From the NCBI GenBank assembly GCA_004554075.1, contig SFOB01000003.1:62001-126000 (forward strand): DNA of 64,000 bases, written 5' to 3'. The notes beneath the pieces were generated by a model. The model did no database searches, was not told the origin of the DNA, and saw only the letters and a program-made list of their open reading frames with translations. Made by a program: the position numbers and the translations under genes. The DNA comes from Treponema sp. Its GTDB lineage: Bacteria; Spirochaetota; Spirochaetia; Treponematales; Treponemataceae. This document shows, piece by piece, positions 35,086 through 42,598 of this stretch. Within the stretch, counting starts at the first letter, position 1, and every line of letters starts with the position of its first letter.

Positions 35086-35523
35086 AGCAAGACCAGAAGA
35101 AGCAGATAAAGTATTCTCCGTATTCTCTGCGGCCATAAAACATATGGAAGAAGATGGAATCCACCAGTGGGATGAAATATATCCTGATTTACAGATAATT
35201 TCTGAAGATATCAACAAAGATCAAATGTACATTGGCAAAATTGATAATAAAATTGCCGTTAGTTTTGTTTTAAGCGAAGAATATGATGAAGAATATAAAA
35301 ATGGCCAATGGCAGTGGCCAAATGCCAGATTCTGCGTTATTCACAGACTATGTGTTTCTCCAGACTTCCAGAATCAGGGAATAGCGGCAAATACCCTTAA
35401 TTACATTGAAAACCTCTGTAAATCCCAGGGTTATGATTTTATGATAAAGCCGGATATTCTGTAGTTGGCTACGCAGACTGGCGAAAAGGCCGCTTTGAAC
35501 TTAGGGAAAAACTGATTAAATAA
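35072..35523 (+). pseudogene. GNAT acetyltransferase, broken by an internal deletion and frameshift
   Basis: Starts at a TTG (35072) with AAGGAG seven bases before it, inside the end of the GH43 gene. The first frame has the GNAT core (FCVIHRLCVSPDFQNQGIAANTLNYIENLCKSQGYDF) and stops at 35464. The expected C-terminus (GYSVVGYADWRKGRFELREKL) continues in another frame from about 35443 to the stop at 35523. The usual stretch between, with the N-x-x-A-x-x-L-Y element, is missing, about 15-20 codons. Either a real pseudogene or an assembly gap. Confidence 0.75.
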
Positions 35524-35580
35524 CAATAAATTGCTTTGTTGTTATATTCCTCGCAATGACAAAGTAAAATTGATATAAAA

Positions 35581-35667
35581 CCTGTAATTTCCATTAAAAA
35601 GTCTGTAATTCCCGGTGAAAAATTTTTTTTATCTCCTGGTTTGATTCGAAAATCTGGAAATTACAGG
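35581..35667. repeat. Inverted/direct repeat CTGTAATTTCC
   Basis: CCTGTAATTTCC (35581-35592), TCTGTAATTCCC (35602-35613) and the inverted GGAAATTACAGG (35656-35667). The outer pair is a perfect 12-bp inverted repeat spaced by 63 bases. It may be a stem or a protein-binding site. Nothing coding is seen between 35524 and 35845. Confidence 0.5.
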
Positions 35668-35789
35668 AACCCCTGATAAAAACCCATCTTATCATTCAAA
35701 TATCATTAACAACACTCAACAACCTGTATCCAGAGGATATAAGCAGTTTATTTACCAAAAACTCATTAACAAACGGTCGTATTCTTTTA

Positions 35790-35843
35790 AAGTTAACGAC
35801 CATTTATTAGTTTTTTAAGTTAACAACCGTTTGTCAGTTTAAA
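35790..35843. repeat. Iteron-like 27-bp tandem repeat
   Basis: Two adjacent 27-bp units, each beginning AAGTTAAC and sharing ACC-x-TTT-x-T-x-AGTTT, match at about 20 of 27 positions. A related half unit (TTAACAAACGGTCG) lies just before. They sit directly beside the first parS-like site. Confidence 0.5.
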
Positions 35844-35845
35844 TT

Positions 35846-36565
35846 ATGTTTCATGTGAAACATATGGAACGACAGACTTAAGCGAGTCTCCGAACAGCTG
35901 TGCGCCGAAGGTTATAAGCTTATATTTTTCAACATTTATTTGTTTCACATGAAACATAATGAACGACAACTAAAAGCCGGCAGATACTTCAACGGAGTAT
36001 TTTTAGCGAACCTTCGACCAGCAGCACTACAAAGATCATAAATATATATTTTTCATCAATCTAATTGTTTCACATGAAACATAAGGGGCGACTGCTGAAA
36101 ACCTATAAAATATTCCGGTGGAGCATTTTAAACGAATCTCCTGAAATCTGCACTGCGAAGGTTATAAACAATTGTTTTATAATAGTTGTATTGTTTCACA
36201 TGAAACATTTCAGCTATATCAACTATAAGCTGAAAAATTATCAAATAAATTATTAATAAAAAATCAGAAAGTTCCACGTGAAACATAAAATCAGATTCTC
36301 CCCTACCCTCCTCCCAAACTACTTAAATGTTTCACATGAAACATAGGGAGCGACGGACTTAAACGAGTCTCCGAGCAGCTGTGCTACGAAGGTTTGAAAC
36401 ATATATGCTTCAATGATTTTAATTGTTTCACATGAAACATTATCCCTGTAAAATCTCAATTTTATTAATCCACACCAGTAACAAAGTTATCCACATTTAT
36501 TACCTAAATTGTGGATAACTTGTAGATTATGTGGATAACTGATATTTGCTGTTTCACGTGGAACA
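35846..36565. repeat. Array of eight parS-like ParB binding sites
   Basis: Sites at 35847-35862, 35941-35956, 36066-36081, 36192-36207, 36270-36285, 36328-36343, 36424-36439 and 36550-36565. The last, TGTTTCACGTGGAACA, is exactly the reverse complement of the well-known bacterial parS (TGTTCCACGTGAAACA). The fifth differs by one base. The other six read TGTTTCACATGAAACA, or its complement, with CA/TG at the centre instead of CG. Between them lie 58-126 bp spacers, of which those after sites 1 and 6 are clearly related (GACTTAA-x-CGAGTCTCCGA and GAAGGTT). The array would load ParB and condensin near the origin. parA and parB are not in the window. Confidence 0.85.
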
Positions 36566-36578
36566 AAATCGGCTGGAC

Positions 36579-36681
36579 ATAAAAAAAGGGCGACCGATTT
36601 ATTCGGTCAGCCCTTCTGCCTGATGTATAATATATGTAATCACCCTAGAACTAAATACTTTAATAAATAGCTCATACCCTT
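36579..36681 (-). ncRNA. Candidate small RNA, about 100 nt
   Basis: A near-consensus promoter (36688-36716) and an intrinsic terminator (36581-36615) bracket about 100 bases with no gene. A 10-codon frame (ATG at 36674, MSYLLKYLVLG) has AAGGG too close for a good ribosome site. It matches no RNA family I know. It lies between the fourth DnaA box and the first three, and ends 14 bases from the canonical parS site. Confidence 0.55.
36581..36615 (-). terminator. Terminator of the candidate small RNA
   Basis: On the minus strand AAGGGC-UGACCGA pairs with UCGGUCGCCCUU around a short A/U loop and is followed by a run of U. Confidence 0.85.
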
Positions 36682-36687
36682 GCTTTT

Positions 36688-36716
36688 ATTATTAAGCAAA
36701 ACTTTTATTTTGTCAA
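36688..36716 (-). promoter_or_regulatory. Promoter of the candidate small RNA
   Basis: On the minus strand a perfect TTGACA (36716-36711), a 17-base spacer and AATAAT (36693-36688). Predicted start near 36681. Confidence 0.75.
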
Positions 36717-36790
36717 CAATAATTTGTAACTTTTCTAACTAACGATTGTTAGTTGTTTTTCCTAACTTTCGTTAGTTATCCACACCTAGT

Positions 36791-36816
36791 GTCATTCCGA
36801 ACTTGTTTCGGAATCT
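36791..36816. repeat. Short palindromic repeat (TTCCGAA type)
   Basis: GATTCCGAAACAAGTTCGGAATGAC-like palindrome, here read as ATTCCGAACTTGTTTCGGAAT. An identical 26-base copy is at 45399-45424. Its loop (ACAAG/CTTGT) is the same as in the CTGAAACAAGTTCAG repeats, so the two are branches of one family. Confidence 0.8.
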
Positions 36817-36872
36817 ATATACTAGATGTGTGTAAGGCCGCTGGCGGCCGGTGTTCTATAGCAAGGCGTTAA

Positions 36873-36893
36873 AAAAATTGCACTGCAATTTTT
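36873..36893 (-). terminator. Probable gyrA terminator
   Basis: AAAAATTGCA and TGCAATTTTT form a 10-bp stem, with a T run on the minus strand. It is A/T-rich, so the stem is weak. It lies 58 bases after the gyrA stop. Confidence 0.55.
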
Positions 36894-36950
36894 AGCCTTA
36901 CCATTAACCCCGCTTACGTAGTCCTTTTTTAACGGTTCTTCGATTTTAGT

Positions 36951-39470
36951 CTAGTTATCTTCGTCGTCAGCTTGAACTTTGTCCAGGCCTACGATAAAGT
37001 CTGGCTCAGTAACACGAACTACGTTTACTCCCGAAGCTCCTGTTCCCTGCTCCTTAATATCTGTTGCCTTAAAGCGCAGTGTCTTTCCCTGGCTTGTCAT
37101 GCAGACAACTTCATCTTTATCTTTAACGTTGATAGCTCCGATGATTTCACCCTTAGATTCGGTGTTACCAAAGATTCTCTGTCCGCCTGTTCCACGTCCG
37201 TGAACTGAGTAGAGGTCGAAAGAAATTCTCTTACCAACACCCTTCTCTGTAAGAAGAATCATGTTTGCATCTTTTTCAACTTTTACAGCTGCTGCAATCT
37301 CATCACCTTCAGAAAGCTTCATTCCCTTAATACCGCAGCTTGCGCGTCCCATGAGACGAACTGAATCTTCTGTAATACGAAGAGCTTTACCACGGCGGGA
37401 AATCAACATAACTTCACAATCACCAGTTGTAGGAATTGCACTAATCAGCTTGTCGTTATCATTAAGCTTAATTCCGATGATACCGCGGGTCTTTGCATTC
37501 TGGAACTCTGTAGAGCGAACCTTCTTTACAACACCCTGAGCAGTTGTCATAAAGAGGTAGAGGTCGTCTGAGAATTCTTTGAGTGAAACTACTGTTGTAA
37601 TTTCTTCATCCGGACCAACCTGAAGAAGTCCCTTGATATGAGCACCACGGGCAGCCTTTTCGCTTTCCGGAATCTCATGAATCTTCATCCAGTAAGCGCG
37701 ACCCAAGTTAGTTATGAATAACAGGTGTTCCTTTGTAGAACCAATAAAGAGCTGATTAACGTAGTCATCATCAAGAAGGTTTGTACCGTTACTTCCGGTT
37801 CCTCCCCTACCCTGCTTCTTATACTTATCAGCTGGAACACGCTTGATGTAACCCATGCGGGAAATCATAACAACCATGTCCTCATCTTTAATCATATCTT
37901 CAACATTAATCTGTTCAACTTCGCTTGCTACAATTTCTGTACGGCGGTCATCACCATACTTTTCTGCAAGACCGCGTGTCTCGTCTTTAATAAGATTAAG
38001 AATCTTATTGTGGTCTGCAAGGAGACCTTCCAGGTAATCGATGAGGGCCTGGAGTTCTTTAATCTCTTTCTGAAGATCTTCAATAAGCAGATGTGTAAGA
38101 CGCTTAAGCTGCATATCAACAATTGCCTGTGCCTGCTCATCATCAAAATTAAAGCGTTTCTCAAGCTTGAGTTTTGCATCCTCAGTATTTTCAGAAGACT
38201 TGATAATCTGGATAACTTCATCAATGTTATTGATTGCAGTGATGAGCGCTTCCAAAATGTGCATTCTGTGTTTTGCAACCTTGAGGTCGTAGATTGTACG
38301 GCGGGTAATAACTTCATCGCGGTGATCTACAAAGTGCTGAATCAACTGCTTCAAAGTCAAAACTTCCGGCTTAAGATAAGTTGCCGGCAAGGTAAGCATG
38401 CCCGGTTCATCATAACGAGGAGCAGCTCCTTCTTTTACCTGAGGAACAAGGGCAAGATTTATTACACCAAAGTTTGACTGCAAATCTGTTTTTGCAAAAA
38501 GCTGATTCAAAACAATCTTTGTGATTGCGCCTTTTTTCAAATCAACTACAAGACGCATACCAGAACGGTCAGAAGATTCATCGTTGGCATTAACTACACC
38601 GTCAATCTGCTTATCGCGGACAAGCTCTTTGATACGGCGGATAATGTTAGTTGTATTTACACCATAAGGAACTTCTGTAAATACGATAGATTCCTTACCG
38701 CGTTTATCAGTTTCAATTGTAAACTTAGAACGGATAACGATTTTACCGCGTCCTGTTGTGTAGGCTTTTTTGATTCCTGCTGTACCGTAAATAATACCGC
38801 CGGTCGGGAAATCCGGACCTTTGATATAGTGCATCAGTTCTTCAATTGTGATTTCCTGATTATCGATATAAGCACAGATTGCGTCGGCTACTTCACGAAG
38901 GTTGTGGGTAGGCATGTTTGTTGCCATACCAACGGCAATACCTGTTGTACCGTTACAAAGCAGGAATGGGAACTTTGAAGGAAGAATTGCAGGTTCATCG
39001 CAGGTATCATCAAAGTTGCGGATCATATCTACAGTATTTTTATTGATGTCGCTGGTCATCTCTTCGGTGATCTTTGACATCTTTGCCTCGGTATATCGGT
39101 AGGCAGCTGGAGGGTCACCGGCAATTGTACCAAAGTTTCCCTGTGGAGTTACTGTTGTATAACGCTGAGCAAAATCCTGTCCAAGACGAACAAGAGCATC
39201 GTATACAGAAGCATCTCCGTGTGGATGGTAGTGTCCCAAAACTTCACCAACGATGGTAGCACATTTTTTTGTTTTTCCACCGCTTGCAAGATGAAGTGTA
39301 TCCATGGCGTACATAATACGTCTGTGAACAGGCTTAAGACCATCACGAACATCCGGCAAAGCGCGCTGTACAATTACAGACATTGAGTAGTCAATATAGG
39401 CCTGTTTAACCTCATCCTCAATCGGAATTTTAATTAGAGAGCCACCTTCGGCTGTTTTGATTTCTTCCAT
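36951..39470 (-). CDS. gyrA: DNA gyrase subunit A
   Basis: Breakage-reunion subunit of gyrase, which adds negative supercoils. From the ATG at 39470 (GGAG six bases before it) it has 839 residues, a normal length. The N-terminal QRALPDVRDGLKPVHRR motif, the catalytic Tyr126 in AAYRYTEAK and the GyrA box QGRGGTG (near 565) are present, with the C-terminal pinwheel after it. At the quinolone-sensitive site the sequence is HGDASVYDA, so Ala87 replaces the Ser at E. coli position 83. A TTG 12 bases upstream is a less likely start. The C-terminus is short and acidic. It lies downstream of two small genes and gyrB on the same strand. Confidence 0.97.
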   Translation of the reverse strand: MEEIKTAEGGSLIKIPIEDEVKQAYIDYSMSVIVQRALPDVRDGLKPVHRRIMYAMDTLHLASGGKTKKCATIVGEVLGHYHPHGDASVYDALVRLGQDFAQRYTTVTPQGNFGTIAGDPPAAYRYTEAKMSKITEEMTSDINKNTVDMIRNFDDTCDEPAILPSKFPFLLCNGTTGIAVGMATNMPTHNLREVADAICAYIDNQEITIEELMHYIKGPDFPTGGIIYGTAGIKKAYTTGRGKIVIRSKFTIETDKRGKESIVFTEVPYGVNTTNIIRRIKELVRDKQIDGVVNANDESSDRSGMRLVVDLKKGAITKIVLNQLFAKTDLQSNFGVINLALVPQVKEGAAPRYDEPGMLTLPATYLKPEVLTLKQLIQHFVDHRDEVITRRTIYDLKVAKHRMHILEALITAINNIDEVIQIIKSSENTEDAKLKLEKRFNFDDEQAQAIVDMQLKRLTHLLIEDLQKEIKELQALIDYLEGLLADHNKILNLIKDETRGLAEKYGDDRRTEIVASEVEQINVEDMIKDEDMVVMISRMGYIKRVPADKYKKQGRGGTGSNGTNLLDDDYVNQLFIGSTKEHLLFITNLGRAYWMKIHEIPESEKAARGAHIKGLLQVGPDEEITTVVSLKEFSDDLYLFMTTAQGVVKKVRSTEFQNAKTRGIIGIKLNDNDKLISAIPTTGDCEVMLISRRGKALRITEDSVRLMGRASCGIKGMKLSEGDEIAAAVKVEKDANMILLTEKGVGKRISFDLYSVHGRGTGGQRIFGNTESKGEIIGAINVKDKDEVVCMTSQGKTLRFKATDIKEQGTGASGVNVVRVTEPDFIVGLDKVQADDEDN

Positions 39471-39527
39471 CGTTTTCTCCAATGAAGTTACTTAAATAAT
39501 TGTACTATTATAGCATTTTTTGGAGAT

Positions 39528-39935
39528 TTAGTCTTTAACTGTGGAAACTAATACTTGGTAGTTTTTAGGATTTATTACCGCAATCTGAAAATCATCTTCA
39601 TAAATGATTTCGCCGGGGATTTCTTCTGTTTCAGATTTATAAAGTTCAATGCCATACTTTCTGCACATCTGGCGGTAAAAAGTAAGCTGATTCCAGATAT
39701 CCCTGCCCTGCTCTGTATCTTTGAACCAGGTGATTGCATGGTCTGGATTTCCGTCTTTGTAGAAGGGAGGAACCGGCAGGACTTTTTCAAAATATTCGCG
39801 CTGCTTCCAGTATTCGGCTGTTTCTTCATCTGTGAGAGTTTTTGAATCTACAAGTTTACCAACAGTAGTAAAAATGCCTCGAGGTTGTTGAGTGAGCCAG
39901 GCTATATCAGAAGTATGTACACGAAAATATTTCAT
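39528..39935 (-). CDS. Conserved hypothetical protein
   Basis: A 135-residue soluble protein of no family I recognise. It begins MKYFRVHTSDIAWLTQQPRGIF and has a central aromatic, charged part (YWKQREYFEKVLPVPPFYKDG) and DHAITWFKD. It has no signal peptide or membrane segment. It starts three bases after the GNAT gene stop and 57 bases before gyrA, so it is probably part of one transcript with both neighbours. Confidence 0.65.
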   Translation of the reverse strand: MKYFRVHTSDIAWLTQQPRGIFTTVGKLVDSKTLTDEETAEYWKQREYFEKVLPVPPFYKDGNPDHAITWFKDTEQGRDIWNQLTFYRQMCRKYGIELYKSETEEIPGEIIYEDDFQIAVINPKNYQVLVSTVKD

Positions 39936-39938
39936 AAA

Positions 39939-40463
39939 TTAAAAAACCTTTCGATACAATTTTGCTTTGAACGTTTCACTGCCATCAAGCTTTGTGTATT
40001 CTGTATCCTGGTAGTAAGTCATTCCAAGTTTTTCCATAACGCGTCGTGAACCGTAGTTGTCTACACAGAATTCGCCATCGATGATTTTGATGTTATATTT
40101 ATTGCGACCATATTCAATGATTTTTGACATGGCTTCAACGGCCAGACCTTTTTTCCAGTAATCGCAGGCAAGGTTATATCCTATGCGCCAGGTGTCTATA
40201 TCTTCATGATAATACATTCCACCACTACCGATGAGTTCGCCTGTTTCTTTATATATAAATCCGTAATCAATATTTTTTTCATCTGTGTAAAGATTTTCCA
40301 GCCACTCACGACCATCTTCAGGAGATTTATATAAAGGGTAAATCATATATTTATTTACGCGGGGATCGCCTGTCCATTTGAAAACAGCCTGCAGGTCATC
40401 AATTGAAAGAGGACGTAAAATAAGACGTTCGGTTTCTAAAACTTGTGGTAAATATTTTGACAT
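39939..40463 (-). CDS. GNAT acetyltransferase, RimJ/RimL type
   Basis: A 174-residue N-acetyltransferase. ETERLILRPLSIDDLQAVFKW is the typical N-terminus of the RimJ/RimL group, WRIGYNLACDYWKKGLAVEAM is the acetyl-CoA loop region, and NYGSRRVMEKLGM is the usual C-terminal helix. Substrate is unknown: a ribosomal protein N-terminus, a peptide or a small amine. AGGAG lies before the ATG. A bidirectional terminator separates it from gyrB. Confidence 0.85.
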   Translation of the reverse strand: MSKYLPQVLETERLILRPLSIDDLQAVFKWTGDPRVNKYMIYPLYKSPEDGREWLENLYTDEKNIDYGFIYKETGELIGSGGMYYHEDIDTWRIGYNLACDYWKKGLAVEAMSKIIEYGRNKYNIKIIDGEFCVDNYGSRRVMEKLGMTYYQDTEYTKLDGSETFKAKLYRKVF

Positions 40464-40527
40464 GGCCTAACTCCTTTTTGAGAAAGTTTATTTGATTTTG
40501 ATTTTTAAAACAATAAAGACGTTATAT

Positions 40528-40560
40528 AAAAAAAGCACTGCCGGATGACAGTGCTTTTTT
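40528..40560. terminator. Bidirectional terminator after gyrB
   Basis: AAAAAAAGCACTG and CAGTGCTTTTTT pair around CCGGATGA, with A/T runs giving U tracts in both directions. It ends gyrB transcription before the GNAT gene. Confidence 0.85.
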
Positions 40561-40562
40561 AA

Positions 40563-40587
40563 GATGCTGAAACAAGTTCAGCATGAC
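40563..40587. repeat. Short palindromic repeat (CTGAAACAAGTTCAG type)
   Basis: Identical over 25 bases to 11226-11250. It lies between the gyrB stop and the terminator. Confidence 0.85.
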
Positions 40588-40595
40588 GAGATGTA

Positions 40596-40895
40596 TTAGA
40601 TATCCAGATTTGCGTAGCTGGAGTTTTCTTCGATGAACTTGCGGCGAGGTTCTACTTCTTCACCCATACATACGCTGAAGATTTTATCTGCAGCCATTGC
40701 ATCTGGAATTGTTACCACGCGCATCTTGCGGTGAGCCGGGTCCATTGTTGTTTCCCAAAGCTGTTTACCGTCCATTTCACCAAGACCCTTGTAGCGCTGA
40801 ACATCAGCTTTATCGCGCTGGTCGCCAAGTGCTTCGAGTGCTGCGTCTCTTTCTGCATCACTGTAGCAGTAAACAGGTTCCTTCTTTCCAAGCTG
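40596..40895 (-). pseudogene. gyrB: gyrB 3' part, out of frame with the rest
   Basis: This frame codes the normal GyrB C-terminus: QLGKKEPVYCYSDAERD, then QRYKGLGEMDGKQLWETTMDP, then VEPRRKFIEENSSYANLDI and a stop at 40596-40598. It is out of frame with the upstream part, which ends at 40858. The conserved stretch that should link them (normally about 20 residues with AQPPLYK) is absent. Together both parts would give a GyrB of normal length, about 640 residues. See the separate finding on whether this is real. Confidence 0.85.
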
Positions 40896-42462
40896 TGTAG
40901 CGGAAGAAGAAAGTCAAAAGCAAAGTGCGGATATGTGAACCGTCGACATCGGCATCGGCCATGATGATGATTTTATGATAGCGGAGTTTTTCGATGTTGA
41001 AGTCTTTTCCAAAGCCGGCACCGAGTGAAGCAATTACAGGCTCAAGCTTATCGTTGTTCATAACTTTTTCCGGACGAACTTTTTCAACGTTGAGCATCTT
41101 TCCCCAGAGAGGAAGAATGGCCTGAGTCTTAGGGTCGCGGCCTTTCTTTGCAGAACCACCCGCAGAGTCTCCCTCGACTATGTATACTTCGCAGAGCTCA
41201 GGATTTTTCATTGAACAGTCAGACAATTTTTCTGGAAGACCGAAGCCATCGCTCATTGTCTTTTTGCGCATATTGTCTTTTGCCTTGCGGGCAGCAATAC
41301 GAGCCTTAGCTTCATCAATTGCCTTTTTAAGAATTGCTTCGAGTGTTGCAGGATTCTGTTCAAAATAAATTGTGAGTTTTTCTTTTACAATCTGATCTAC
41401 GATTGTGCGGACTTCTGTGTTTCCAAGTTTTTCCTTTGTCTGACCTTCAAACTCAGGCTCCGGAACCTTCATGGAAATTACTGCTGTAAGACCGCTGCTC
41501 AAATCTTCGTAAGTAAGTTTTTCATCTTTATCAAGATTCTTCTTAAGCTTTTCGTTGTTTTCAAAGAACTTGTTCAGAACAAATCTAACTGCCGATCGGA
41601 AGCCTTCGAGGTGAGTACCACCATCTCTTGTATTGATGTCGTTTACAAAGGTGTGTACATTTTCTGAGAAAGAAGAATTGTAGTGCATTGAAATTTCAGT
41701 AACGACATCATCTTTTTCTTCACAGATATAAATTGGTTCAGCAGGAACAACTGCTTTTCCTTCATCAAGCTCTTTTACAAACTCGTTGATACCGCCTTCG
41801 AATTTCAGAACTTCTTCTTTTGGATTTTCAAGACGTTCATCGCGGAAAACAATTACAACACCAGAGTTCAAAAATGCAAGCTCGCGAAGTCTATCGCGAA
41901 GTACATCAAAATCATAAGTTGTTGTTTCTGTAAAAATTGTTTTATCAGCCTTCCAGCGGATTGTTGTTCCGTGCTCATCTGCACCACAGTCACCGATGAT
42001 ATCTACTTTTGTTTTTGGAACACCACGTTCATATTTCTGCTGATAAATGTGGCCGTCTCTTTTTACTGTTGCTTCGAGCCAGTCTGACAAAGCGTTAACG
42101 CAGGATACACCAACACCATGCAAACCGCCGGAAACTTTATATGAACCCTTATCAAATTTACCGCCGGCATGAAGACGTGTAAGTACGAGCTCAAGGGCTG
42201 AAATTTTTTCAGTAGGGTGGATATCAACTGGAATACCGCGTCCGTTATCTACAACACGTACAATGTCATCGCGCTCAAGTGCAACTGTAATTGTATCACA
42301 GAAGCCTGCCATTGCTTCATCGATTGAGTTATCTACTGTTTCATAAACAAGGTGATGAAGTCCACGTGGACCTGTTGAACCAATATACATACCAGGTCGT
42401 TTACGAACTGCTTCGAGTCCTTTCAAAACCTGGATATTACTTGCACCGTAATCTGCTGACAT
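40858..42462 (-). CDS. gyrB: DNA gyrase subunit B, interrupted before its C-terminus
   Basis: ATPase subunit of gyrase. The 534-residue reading frame has the GHKL ATPase motifs (VDNSIDEAMAGF, DNGRGIPVD, GLHGVG), the transducer domain, and the TOPRIM motifs EGDSAGG and the metal-binding DADVDGSH. After FFFRY the frame runs into 12 unrelated residues and stops at 40858. The rest of GyrB is in another frame from about 40895 to 40596. AAGGA lies seven bases before the ATG, and a perfect TATAAT is at 42483-42478 (minus strand). Divergent from dnaA. Because gyrB is essential, an assembly or base-calling error is more likely than a true mutant. Confidence 0.92.
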   Translation of the reverse strand: MSADYGASNIQVLKGLEAVRKRPGMYIGSTGPRGLHHLVYETVDNSIDEAMAGFCDTITVALERDDIVRVVDNGRGIPVDIHPTEKISALELVLTRLHAGGKFDKGSYKVSGGLHGVGVSCVNALSDWLEATVKRDGHIYQQKYERGVPKTKVDIIGDCGADEHGTTIRWKADKTIFTETTTYDFDVLRDRLRELAFLNSGVVIVFRDERLENPKEEVLKFEGGINEFVKELDEGKAVVPAEPIYICEEKDDVVTEISMHYNSSFSENVHTFVNDINTRDGGTHLEGFRSAVRFVLNKFFENNEKLKKNLDKDEKLTYEDLSSGLTAVISMKVPEPEFEGQTKEKLGNTEVRTIVDQIVKEKLTIYFEQNPATLEAILKKAIDEAKARIAARKAKDNMRKKTMSDGFGLPEKLSDCSMKNPELCEVYIVEGDSAGGSAKKGRDPKTQAILPLWGKMLNVEKVRPEKVMNNDKLEPVIASLGAGFGKDFNIEKLRYHKIIIMADADVDGSHIRTLLLTFFFRYTAWKEGTCLLLQ

Positions 42463-42598
42463 TATTGTTTCCTTTTGATTATATTGAATATTTCATTTTA
42501 ACTGAAAAAATCATTAAATTCAATGATTGTCCAAACTAACGAATATTAGGTTTGAAATACTCTTGAATTTTGGTCATATCTCTAGGATAATAAAAACC

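Larger units (their letters stand above)
36487..36784. other. DnaA-box cluster, putative oriC
   Basis: Perfect DnaA boxes TTATCCACA at 36487-36495 and 36776-36784 and, inverted, at 36510-36518 and 36530-36538. Three lie within 52 bases in A+T-rich DNA next to the parS sites. This is the strongest DnaA-box cluster in the window. A second, weaker one lies between dnaA and dnaN. Strand choice of the genes switches between gyrB and dnaA, about 6 kb away. Confidence 0.6.

Noticed and set aside
36065..36256. 63-codon open frame starting MFHMKH in the parS array
   Set aside because: The start is just a translation of the parS-like palindrome. There is no ribosome site and the frame runs over diverged repeats.
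37725..38477. 250-codon open frame on the plus strand opposite gyrA
   Set aside because: It lies wholly inside gyrA on the other strand, has no ribosome site, and its Cys/Phe/Ile-rich product is typical of a shadow frame.
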